64,000 nucleotides of DNA, from the NCBI GenBank assembly GCA_049241565.1, contig JBMLQL010000024.1, forward strand, positions 1-64,000, read 5' to 3'. This document shows, piece by piece, positions 37,718 to 46,500 of this stretch; position 1 is the first letter of the stretch, and every line of letters starts with the position of its first letter. The notes under the pieces are model-generated. The model was not told the origin of the DNA, ran no database searches, and worked only from the letters and a program-made list of their open reading frames with translations. Source of the stretch: DZBG01 sp049241565. Lineage in GTDB: Bacteria > Bdellovibrionota > Bacteriovoracia > Bacteriovoracales > Bacteriovoracaceae. Position numbers and translations under genes: made by a program.

Positions 37718-38071
37718 TTATCTAAAGAGATGATGTTTGATGAGACGTAGTTTGTCTCTTAAGCGTAATTTATGGCTCACCACTTTTCCGAGGTAGTCAT
37801 CCATGCTGATAGGAAAATCCACTCCGAAATTAACCAGGTTTCTCGATTGCAGAAGCTTTGGAGTCACAATCCTATTTATATTCCACAAAAAGTGACAGAC
37901 CAGTTTGTTTTCATTGTAGAAAACAATAATATCAAAGCGCTTGATCGTCTGATCTCCAACGGCCACCACAATTGGAGTTCCGATAGGCATGAGGGGCATC
38001 ATTGAGCCAGAAACTATTGTTCCTTTAAATAATGGAAGTTGTTTGAGTTGATTAAATTCTTCTCGAGTCAT
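37718..38071 (-). CDS. S24/S26 peptidase-like protein
   Basis: A 117-residue protein with the S24/S26 serine-peptidase core: VSGSMMPLMPIGTPIVV holds the Ser of the SxM motif, and RFDIIVFYNENKLVCHF is the following strand, ending in His instead of the usual lysine, as in the short S26-like forms. There is no membrane anchor, so it is not a typical signal peptidase I. It could process a protein or be an inactive relative. It converges on trpS with a 5-nt gap. Confidence 0.65.
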   Translation of the reverse strand: MTREEFNQLKQLPLFKGTIVSGSMMPLMPIGTPIVVAVGDQTIKRFDIIVFYNENKLVCHFLWNINRIVTPKLLQSRNLVNFGVDFPISMDDYLGKVVSHKLRLRDKLRLIKHHLFR

Positions 38072-38296
38072 ATCTTTCCATTATAGCCACTTTTTCTTGG
38101 ATGTTTACGGATGATTGGTGGCCCAAACAAAATAGACGTTTGCTGAAATAAAGAGAAATTGTCAGTTAAATCTTAAGGTTATAAATTCAATCTTGAGAGA
38201 GAACTTTTTAACCCAAAATTCTGTAAAAAAATCCTAACTCCATGTCATAATCCAAAATAATCAGTCGATAAGGAATTTATTAATATACTTAATAGC
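38072..38296. other. Intergenic region upstream of the CheX gene
   Basis: About 225 bp between divergent genes, AT-rich, without a convincing ORF or hairpin. It must contain the promoters for the S24/S26-like gene and the CheX/CheY pair; no clear hexamer pair was found. Confidence 0.4.
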
Positions 38297-38821
38297 ATGA
38301 TTGGTAAAAATCGGACGATTATGATTGAATCAAAAGAGCCATTTAAGATTGATGTAAATTTTATTCTTCCTTTTATTGAATCAACACTGGAAGTTCTTAA
38401 AGTGACAGCATCTACCCAAGCGACAAAAGATAAGGTTTATATAAAAACTGGTAATGAACCAAGTGGAGACATTTCGGCTATTGTTTCAATGAATAGTCCG
38501 AAGTTTCTCGGTAGTTTTGCTATTTCATTTGAAGAGGCTTGCTTTCTTGAGATTGTCTCGAATATGCTCATGGAAGATTATAAAACCATCAATGAAGAGA
38601 ACCGGGATGCCGTAGGCGAGATTTGTAACCAGGTTTTTGGGATGGCCAAAGCTCGCATGAATGATGAGATGGGACTCGATATTGCGAAAGCCATCCCCAC
38701 TGTAATTGAAGGAAAAAAACATACCATCAAACATATGATTGACGGAAAATGTATAACGGTAAAATTTAATACAACAAAAGGTAGCTTTACTATTGAGGCG
38801 GTTGTTCAGTCCCTTGAATAG
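38297..38821 (+). CDS. cheX: CheX-type chemotaxis phosphatase
   Basis: A 174-residue cytoplasmic protein with the CheC/CheX fold. NFILPFIESTLEVLK is the N-terminal signature and RDAVGEICNQVFGMAKARM contains the E-x2-N phosphatase pair (Glu108, Asn111). CheX dephosphorylates CheY-P. This fits the CheY gene that follows after 40 nt. ATG 38321 is an alternative start; neither has a strong ribosome site. The short spacer to cheY holds a repetitive TATAAAGATATAAAGATAT stretch at about 38821-38839. Confidence 0.82.
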   Translation: MIGKNRTIMIESKEPFKIDVNFILPFIESTLEVLKVTASTQATKDKVYIKTGNEPSGDISAIVSMNSPKFLGSFAISFEEACFLEIVSNMLMEDYKTINEENRDAVGEICNQVFGMAKARMNDEMGLDIAKAIPTVIEGKKHTIKHMIDGKCITVKFNTTKGSFTIEAVVQSLE

Positions 38822-38861
38822 TATAAAGATATAAAGATATAGAGATATTGAGGAAATATTT

Positions 38862-39263
38862 ATGGCTTTGGATCCAAAAATGAAAATTCTTATCGTGGAC
38901 GACATGAGCACGATGAGGAAAATCGTAAAGAATATGCTTCAAAAAATGGGGTTCAGTGAATTTCAAGAAGCTCCAGATGGACAGCCTGCTTGGGAGCTTA
39001 TTCAGCAAGCTGACCAATTGGGCAAGCCTTTTGGTCTTGTTGTTTCTGACTGGAACATGCCTGGAATGACTGGGCTTGATTTACTCAAAAATATTCGTTC
39101 AAACGAGAAAGTAAAATCGACTCCTTTTATCATGGTCACTGCTGAAGGAGACCAGGCGAATGTCATTGAAGCCGTCAAAGCTGGGGTGAATAATTTTGTC
39201 GTTAAGCCTTTTAGCCAGCAGATCTTTGAAGAAAAAATCAAAAAAGTTTTCAAGATAGCTTAA
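38862..39263 (+). CDS. cheY: CheY-like single-domain response regulator
   Basis: A 133-residue receiver domain with no output domain. All active residues are visible: Asp13-Asp14 in IVDDMSTMRK, phosphoacceptor Asp63 in VVSDWNMPGM, Thr93 in MVTAE and Lys115 in VVKPF. The segment DMSTMRKIVKNML is close to true CheY proteins that bind the flagellar switch. It is paired with a CheX phosphatase, so signalling to a motor is likely. GAGG precedes the ATG at suitable spacing. Confidence 0.9.
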   Translation: MALDPKMKILIVDDMSTMRKIVKNMLQKMGFSEFQEAPDGQPAWELIQQADQLGKPFGLVVSDWNMPGMTGLDLLKNIRSNEKVKSTPFIMVTAEGDQANVIEAVKAGVNNFVVKPFSQQIFEEKIKKVFKIA

Positions 39264-39271
39264 CCGCTCAG

Positions 39272-39305
39272 GGCCTAATCCTTTAAAAATAGAAGGAATT
39301 GGGCC
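39272..39305 (+). other. Imperfect hairpin downstream of cheY
   Basis: GGCCTAATCCTT (39272-39283) pairs with AAGGAATTGGGCC (39293-39305), with one bulged A and one G-T pair, about 12 bp. No T tract follows, so it is more likely a processing or stability element than an intrinsic terminator. Confidence 0.4.
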
Positions 39306-39365
39306 AATCTGTCATTTTCTTACAAGCTTTCAATCTTACTTCAACTCTGAGATAACTGTTGATCT

Positions 39366-41015
39366 ATGGGGTCAACTATTTTTACCTTATTTATTTTGCT
39401 CTATGCGGCTACAAGTCTAGGACAAACATCTTTACCGGATATAGTTCTTCAAACTCGCCTAGATGACAACAACTCCCCCATGTTTATTGAGCAAGCCCGC
39501 TCAGTAATTATTAACAATGGCTTCAATGATCCTTACCGTTATCAGTTGAAAAGGCCCATCGAAGTTTCTCTTGATGAGGAAATCGGTGATGCTAGCGACG
39601 AATCTCAGGAATGGTTAAGACAACTTCAAGACTTTTTAAAAATTAAACTTTTTGAATCTCGCTATGATCTTCAGATTAATGATCTTGCTTATGACATCAC
39701 TGACTACGATGTAAAACTTAAGGCCATGCGTGAGGATGGGGGATTCAACTTCACGGCCAGAAATTTAATTTATAAACCTAAATTAAGTGCTTCATCAATC
39801 AAGTTCATTGTATCACTAAATCGTTCGGGGAATCGCAAGCCAATATCTTTTGAGATTGCACTTATTAAACCCTATTTTCATATTAATAAAGAAGCATCCG
39901 TCGACATATCTATGAGCTGGGGGTCATTGCTGGCCAACTCAGGCTTTGATGTTCATTTCAAACAAGTCGATCTGACTAAATTATTTTTAGACTTGGCCGC
40001 AGATCCAGAAAGCTATGATTTTGACTGGGAGGATTTGGTTGTTCCTGATTTGAGCGTCAAGATCGGATCAAAGACACTTGTTATCGATCAGGAGAAGCTG
40101 AAAAATTATATTCGTGAAAGACGTGAAGAGTTTAAGTTGGCGATTATCGACCTCATTGTGACGCAGAAAAGATTGAGAGAGAGCGAAAAATTCTTAATAA
40201 CACCTGATGTGAAATTTTCTATTCCAAGAGAGTTTGGGTTTCATTCGGATATTAACGGTGAGTTTTATATTGAAAGAGATGAGCTTATTTCAACTTATGT
40301 GATTCGCCATGAACTCACTGGAGTGTTCTGTCTTCCAGTCATCCTCAATACTGGATTTGGAACAAAGACTTGTGAAGGACTTCGAAAGCCAATGGCCCCA
40401 CGTCGCCAAATTACTCAATCTCAACACAAACAGTCTATCAAGATGTTCAGTGAACTTTTTGAAGAGCAAAACGCCAGTATTGGGCTATCTGTGAGTGAAG
40501 ATTATATTAATCGTCTTCTGCGCTCGATTGTAGAGGGGGGACTTTTTGATATGAATGGAAAGGAATTCTCGCTAGGTCCACAAAAGGCATTCGCTCTCAG
40601 TGATGTCGAAGGTAAAGAATTCTCTCTTTATGTGGATATCATCTATAAGACGACCCGCGGGCAACGACTTCTCCTTGGTAAAAAAGAACTTCGCTTTCCT
40701 GTAAAACTCATGGCCAAGTTAAGTATCGAGCATAAGGACGAGGTTCCTTTTTTAATGATTGATATTTCTCGTGATGCTTCTACGGATGAACTCCTTCGTC
40801 ATGGACTTTCAAAATTTGGTCTTGTGTCTAATATCAGTTCGTCACGTTTCAAGAAGAAGGTGATTAAAGCGATCAAGAAGGAAGTGGCAGATTTTGTTGG
40901 TAAACGTTTGGTCGAGGTTGATCTTAAGGAACTCAAGGGCTCATACTTAGAAAATATGCAATTTATGGCCGATGGACAAGGTCGGGCCATGGCCATCATT
41001 AAGCTCACAAGATAA
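39366..41015 (+). CDS. Large exported protein of unknown function
   Basis: A 549-residue protein with an N-terminal signal peptide (TIFTLFILLYAATSLGQ). The rest is soluble and predicted beta-rich with alternating patterns (VSLDEEIG, FKQVDLTKLF, PVKLMAKLSIEHKD) and a lysine-rich helical C-terminus (SRFKKKVIKAIKKEVADF). Repeated patterns such as hydrophobic strand pairs recall lipid-binding TULIP proteins, but this is a weak impression. The start has no good ribosome site. It is 30 nt upstream of tyrS and could be cotranscribed with it. Confidence 0.6.
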   Translation: MGSTIFTLFILLYAATSLGQTSLPDIVLQTRLDDNNSPMFIEQARSVIINNGFNDPYRYQLKRPIEVSLDEEIGDASDESQEWLRQLQDFLKIKLFESRYDLQINDLAYDITDYDVKLKAMREDGGFNFTARNLIYKPKLSASSIKFIVSLNRSGNRKPISFEIALIKPYFHINKEASVDISMSWGSLLANSGFDVHFKQVDLTKLFLDLAADPESYDFDWEDLVVPDLSVKIGSKTLVIDQEKLKNYIRERREEFKLAIIDLIVTQKRLRESEKFLITPDVKFSIPREFGFHSDINGEFYIERDELISTYVIRHELTGVFCLPVILNTGFGTKTCEGLRKPMAPRRQITQSQHKQSIKMFSELFEEQNASIGLSVSEDYINRLLRSIVEGGLFDMNGKEFSLGPQKAFALSDVEGKEFSLYVDIIYKTTRGQRLLLGKKELRFPVKLMAKLSIEHKDEVPFLMIDISRDASTDELLRHGLSKFGLVSNISSSRFKKKVIKAIKKEVADFVGKRLVEVDLKELKGSYLENMQFMADGQGRAMAIIKLTR

Positions 41016-41019
41016 ACTG

Positions 41020-41036
41020 TTCTCCTTGAAGGAGAA
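41020..41036 (+). promoter_or_regulatory. Shine-Dalgarno-sequestering hairpin before tyrS
   Basis: TTCTCC (41020-41025) can pair with GGAGAA (41031-41036), leaving a five-base loop. The right arm is the ribosome-binding site of tyrS (ATG at 41045, spacing 8). Folding would hide the site and reduce translation unless opened. Confidence 0.5.
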
Positions 41037-41044
41037 TAGTCCCC

Positions 41045-42265
41045 ATGACAAAAATCACAGTTAGTCCCGAGGCCCAACTTAAAGAATTAAAGCGCGGTTG
41101 TTTTGAAATCGTTCCAGAGGAAGATTTTCTTAAAAAACTGAAAAAGTCATTCGATGAACAGAAGCCACTTAAAATTAAGCTAGGGGCCGATCCTTCAAGA
41201 CCAGATATTCACCTTGGCCACACTGTTATCCTTAATAAACTTAAACTTCTTCAAGATTTTGGCCACGAGATTGTATTTTTGATTGGTGATTATACCGCCC
41301 AGATCGGAGATCCAACTGGTAAAAATAAAACACGCCCAATTTTAACTCCTGAAGAGGTAGTAGAGAACGGTAAAACTTATCAAGAACAAATCGGAAAAAT
41401 TCTAGATCTTTCAAAAACAAAAGTTGTCTTTAATGGTGACTGGTTAGGAAAGCTTTCTGGAATTGATATGATTAAGCTCATGAGTAAGGCCACTGTGGGG
41501 ATGATGATTGAGCGCGAGGATTTTCATAAACGTTACACGAATCAAGAGCCGATTTATCTTCATGAGTTCACTTATCCGCTTCTTCAAGGTTATGACTCTG
41601 TTCATTTGAAAACGGATTTGGAGCTTGGGGGAACAGATCAGACCTTTAACCTCATGATGGGACGCCATTTGCAAAAAGCCCACGATCAGGCCCCACAATG
41701 TATTATGACCATGCCACTTCTAGAAGGATTGGATGGTGTGAACAAAATGTCAAAGTCTCTGGATAATTATATTTCCCTGACAGATACAGCGACAAATATG
41801 TTTGGAAAAATGATGTCTATTTCTGATGAGTTGATGAAGAAGTATTATCTTCTTCTTTCTCGTCGTCCGACGGCTGAAATTGAAAAAATTATTGCAGGGT
41901 TAACGGATGGCTCACTTCATCCCATGATCGCTAAAAAAGATATCGCTGAAGAGATTACAGGATATTATCATGGAGCGGCTGCTGGCAAAGAAGAGCGTGA
42001 TAAGTTTGAGGCCCGTTTTACAAAAAAACAGATCCCTGATGATATTCAGATTGTGGCCAAGCCAGCTGGGGCTGTGAATCTTCTGGATCTGATGGTTGAA
42101 CTCTCACTTATCAAATCAAAAGGGGAGGGACGTCGTTTGCTTCAACAAAATGCTGTTCAGGTTAATTTTGAAAAACATGCAACAGATACACTGGATCTGA
42201 GCGCTGGTAGTGAGCTGATTGTTAAAGTAGGTAAACTTCGTATCTTTAAATTAATTGTTGGTTAG
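41045..42265 (+). CDS. tyrS: Tyrosyl-tRNA synthetase
   Basis: Charges tRNA-Tyr. A 406-residue class I synthetase of the bacterial type with a C-terminal S4 RNA-binding domain (LLDLMVELSLIKSKGEGRRLL). The HIGH motif is HLGH in DIHLGHTVIL and the KMSKS loop is NKMSKSLDNYI. GADPSRPDIHLGH and DQTFNLMMGRHLQ support the assignment. The ribosome site AAGGAGAA lies in a small hairpin. It overlaps the convergent deoC by 4 nt. Confidence 0.94.
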   Translation: MTKITVSPEAQLKELKRGCFEIVPEEDFLKKLKKSFDEQKPLKIKLGADPSRPDIHLGHTVILNKLKLLQDFGHEIVFLIGDYTAQIGDPTGKNKTRPILTPEEVVENGKTYQEQIGKILDLSKTKVVFNGDWLGKLSGIDMIKLMSKATVGMMIEREDFHKRYTNQEPIYLHEFTYPLLQGYDSVHLKTDLELGGTDQTFNLMMGRHLQKAHDQAPQCIMTMPLLEGLDGVNKMSKSLDNYISLTDTATNMFGKMMSISDELMKKYYLLLSRRPTAEIEKIIAGLTDGSLHPMIAKKDIAEEITGYYHGAAAGKEERDKFEARFTKKQIPDDIQIVAKPAGAVNLLDLMVELSLIKSKGEGRRLLQQNAVQVNFEKHATDTLDLSAGSELIVKVGKLRIFKLIVG

Positions 42266-42933
42266 TAAGAAGAAGTTCCCACTAGGCCTTTAACGATTTC
42301 AATTCCTGAGCTGGTGCCAAGTCTGGTGGCGCCAGCATCAATCATCGCTTTGGCGGTAGCAAAATCTCTAATTCCACCACTGGCCTTCACACCCATCGTT
42401 GGGCCTACTGCTTGTCTCATAAGTTTTACATCTTCAATCGTGGCCCCTCCTGTCGAGAAACCAGTAGAAGTTTTCACAAAGTCTGCTTTGGCCATTACGG
42501 CCAATTCACAGGCCTTGACTTTCTCTGCGTCTGAGAGAAGACATGTTTCAAGAATGACTTTAAGCAGAGATCCTTGCTTATGACAAAGATCAACAAGGGA
42601 CTTGATATCTTCAAAGACATAGGACTCTTCATTGGATTTCAAGGCCGAGATATTCAAAACCATATCAATTTCACGGGCCCCTTCTGTCATGGCCTTGAGG
42701 GCCTCAAATCGTTTTGTTTCAAGAGTAGAAGCTCCCAAGGGAAAGCCAACAACTGTACAAATTTTAACACTGGTTCCTTGGAGGAGGGCCACACATTGTT
42801 TAACGAAATAAGAGTTTACGCAAACGGCAGCAAATTTATATTCCATTGCCTCACGACAAAGTTTTTCAATATCCTGGTGAGTGGCAGTTGGTTTAAGAAG
42901 GGTATGGTCAATAAATTGATTGATCAGTTTCAT
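42262..42933 (-). CDS. deoC: Deoxyribose-phosphate aldolase
   Basis: Cleaves 2-deoxyribose-5-phosphate into glyceraldehyde-3-phosphate and acetaldehyde in deoxynucleoside catabolism. The 223-residue class I aldolase has the Schiff-base Lys154 in DFVKTSTGFS, the second Lys183 in GVKASGGIRD and Asp90 in REIDMVLN. For a predator of bacteria, salvage of prey DNA sugars would make sense, but this is inference. The gene follows the GST-like gene with a one-base stop/start overlap. Confidence 0.93.
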   Translation of the reverse strand: MKLINQFIDHTLLKPTATHQDIEKLCREAMEYKFAAVCVNSYFVKQCVALLQGTSVKICTVVGFPLGASTLETKRFEALKAMTEGAREIDMVLNISALKSNEESYVFEDIKSLVDLCHKQGSLLKVILETCLLSDAEKVKACELAVMAKADFVKTSTGFSTGGATIEDVKLMRQAVGPTMGVKASGGIRDFATAKAMIDAGATRLGTSSGIEIVKGLVGTSSY

Positions 42934-43514
42934 TAGAGCCTCGGGTCTGTGTCTTTCACAATAGGTTTGTCTTTAAAACGATTAAAAAAATCAATAAAGT
43001 CTGGGCGTTTGGAGAAATCGGCTAACTCTCTAAACATCGCCCAATCAATAAAACATGATAACGAAATACTAACAAAATTCCAATGCTGAGATTTCTCAGT
43101 TTTTAAATATGTTTTTGATAGATAATCAAGAACACTTTCAATTCGATCTTTTTGTCGCTGCACATACATATAAGGCTCATTGATATTCATTCCTGAACGT
43201 TTCATGAGTGCCAGGGCCACACCCGCATCAAGCATTCCATCAATAGCCGTTACGATATTTTCATCTTCCCAGTCTGTAGCAAAGAGCTGATGCTTTTGGT
43301 TGAGGTAGTTAAAAATTTGTCGTGAGTCCCAAATGGCCTTATCCCCATCAAGAAGAACAGGGATGCGGTTAGTGGGGTTGAGTTTGTTCAATTCAACCCC
43401 ATCAACACCTTCATAAATATTGAGTTCCCTAAATTCATAGGGAAAGCTCTCGAGAAGTAGTCGAATTTTTCTGACATAAGGCGAAGGCTTAGAGCCTATA
43501 ACAACATAACTCAT
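42933..43514 (-). CDS. Glutathione S-transferase-family protein
   Basis: A 193-residue cytosolic protein with the GST layout: thioredoxin-like N-domain (SYVVIGSKPSPYVRKIRLLL, then NRIPVLLDGDKAIWDSRQIFNYL, which holds the cis-Pro and the Ser-Arg pair) and a helical C-domain with FVSISLSCFIDWAMFRE. The substrate is unknown. It lies 3 nt downstream of the large Fic-domain gene and is coupled to deoC. Confidence 0.8.
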   Translation of the reverse strand: MSYVVIGSKPSPYVRKIRLLLESFPYEFRELNIYEGVDGVELNKLNPTNRIPVLLDGDKAIWDSRQIFNYLNQKHQLFATDWEDENIVTAIDGMLDAGVALALMKRSGMNINEPYMYVQRQKDRIESVLDYLSKTYLKTEKSQHWNFVSISLSCFIDWAMFRELADFSKRPDFIDFFNRFKDKPIVKDTDPRL

Positions 43515-43517
43515 TAC

Positions 43518-46500
43518 TTACCTTTTTTTAAGTTCAACCGATTTAACGATTTGATCTACTGAAGGTGTTTCACCTGGGCGAATATCGCCTTTTACAACCC
43601 AAATTTGAGACGGCTTTTCTGGATTTCGTAAATAACTTAAAATCACTTCACCTTCAGCATCAATAGTTTGAACAACAGTGATAGCGTCAGGTTCAGCGGC
43701 TCCGATCCCCATGACCTCTTGCTGACGGCCATACTTATAAGAGAATTCTTCCCGAAGTTGTTTTAATCGGCCAAGGTCCACATCTTTGCGTGCTCTTCTT
43801 GCTCCAACAACAACTCGAGATTTAAGAAGGGCCTGCAGCTCAGGAAGTTTATGTTGCCCGTAAGGGGCCACAACCATCGCTCCCATAGAGAAGGCCTTGC
43901 CAACTTCTCGATTTTTTGAAGTAGAGTAGCCGTAACTGATACCATACATCGGCCCTGTTTCTGAATGGTCTCGTGCCATCTGGACTAGGCCTTGATCGAA
44001 CATATCATCATTATACTTTTTGAAATCTTCAATAGCCGCGGCCCTAATCGTTTCAGGAGAAGATTTTCCTCGGATTTTTCCAAGCACAGCATTTGAGGCC
44101 ATGTGAGAATCAAACTCTTGGAACATATCGATGATTTCAGTTTCTGTTTTTTCATGTGTTTTTGAGGCCAGACCACGCCATGTCACATCATCGTCGTACC
44201 ATGTTTTCATTTTGAAATTATAAGCCTCAATGTCATCAAAGGTATTTCGTCCATACATTTGAAGGAAGTCGTCATCGATAAAGCCCAGCTCTAATCGCTC
44301 TAGACCTTCTTTCTTATGATCGAAATACAAATTGTTCTTTTTAAAGATCTCAGTGGCCTCTTGGTTAATTTCATCCCAAGCCTTTATCGGATCTTGATTG
44401 AGTTTGGCCGCTAGGTCAGGTTTGCGTTTAATAATCTCGCGATAAACTCTTGGGTCAATATACTCAACTCCGTCCATACTTACAGCGAGTTTACTTCCGG
44501 CTTTTTTCATCTCCATCTTGATTCCTGGACGTGTATAAGGAGTCACAAGTTCAAGAGAGTTTTCTAGAGGAAGATTAAAACGAAGGCGTTCAGCCATATC
44601 ATCCATTAAATAATCTGATGATAAAATCCCGTGCTTAATAACTTTTCTCCATTCTGCCTGACTTGTATAAAGATCGGCATTAGGATCGAGAATACGTGGA
44701 GGCGGGAAGCCTTCTTTCATTAATGGATAATAAAGAGCAAATTCACGCGTTGAACGTCCATTTCCATTTGAAAGAGGATGAATGGAGACGAGATCACGTT
44801 GAAAATCTGCGACCATATCGGCCAGCTCATCAAGTTTTTCTGGAGAGTTGATTTCTCCAAGGGCTGCTCGACTTTTATTATACCTAGCGATTCTTTCTTC
44901 AGTGAGAGCATCCACTAGTTTTCTTGTAAGCTCTTTCTGATTACCCACTGAATTTAATTTGTATTCCATTAAGGCCTTATAAGTATCTGGGTGTGAGGTC
45001 TTAATGAGAGCAAGAGCTTCATCTTTAACTTTATCCGCATTGGCATACCAAATTTGCCCTGTGTTTTTACCACCAATACTTGATTTTGATTCCCAGATAA
45101 TGTAAGGGTTTTCATTCAGAACTTTCACAACGTCATCAGAAATTTCATGCCCTTTTGGAACGTTTCCGTACCAGCTTCCATCACGGACTTTCCCCATCAT
45201 ATCTGGAGTGACTTTTTCAACTCCACCTTTCATCATTTGAGAGTGGATATCGATAAGTGTCTCTTTTGACATCTCAGGATTTTTTGTTTGAAGCATTTTT
45301 CGTGCATCTTTATAGTTATCAAAAGCTTTCTGTTCATAACGTTCAAAAATACGCACACCACCAAGTTCTTTTTGTGACATCATCAGTTCCATAAAGTCAC
45401 CTTTGGCGTGCTTGTAATCGATAAAATAAATGGCATCGAGGTTATCCACCATTTGTGTAAGTTCTTTATCTGAAGGAGATTTCTTTCCACCCATCAGTTT
45501 TTGTAGGAAATTTCTATCATCAGGTTTTGCCTTCAATCTTTCAGTAAGACCTTTAATGACTTCTTCTCGGCGAGCGGCGTAGTCTTTTTTGAGGAGAGTG
45601 ATTCCATGTTCATCAAAGAAAATACCTGAATGTTTAATCAATTGTCTGACAGGCGGTCGTCCAACGAGACCTGATCTGATAAGAAGTTCAGCCTCTTGTT
45701 CAGACAGACCAGCAGAGCGGAGAATCGTTGTCTTTTCTCTCAGCTCACTCCATGTATATTCATAAACTCCACCATTTTTTTGGCCAACTTTATGGGCCTT
45801 AAGAATGGCTTCGCGAACTGCTTTAGGATCAAGTTTACTATCTTCGACTTTGAGAAGAAGAAGTGATTTCTCCACTCTTTCAGCATCATCAAGAGCAGCA
45901 TTCTCTAGAACTCTCTCTGGAAGGAAAGTTTCATCTAGGTTAACAACTTTTTGACGAATACGACTTGATGTATGTTGAAGATACTCTTGAGTCAGTTGGT
46001 TGCGGAGAGTTTCATTATCAATCTTACCAATAGATTCAAGAAGCTCTTTCTCGGCCTTGACAATTTCTTCAGGTCCGATTTTCTTTGCGAGATTGCCGTA
46101 ATGAAGTTCAGGATAAAGCTCATCAACAATCTGATTCAGTTTAACTGAATTATTTGTTTTAAATGATGAAACAATCTCGCCACGCTTCACATTAATGGCC
46201 TGAGTTCTCAGTTTCTCTTGAGCTTCTACAACGAGAGTAGGCTTCACGTCATCAGTGGCATGTGAGGCACGAACAACAGCAGAATAGGCTTCATCTGTTT
46301 TCTGAAGAGCCGAAGCTGATTTGGCCGTGGCCGTGACAGCAAGTCCACCAGTCACTTGAGCTTTTGATAAAACGACTTTAAAGGCCTTATCAAATGTTTT
46401 TTGTCCAAGCTTGAACGCTTTAATCGTCATTGAGTTTTCAATTGGCCAGATAGCAATCTTAGCGCTGGTTTTAACAGCGTTGGCAGAGAAAGCGATGACT

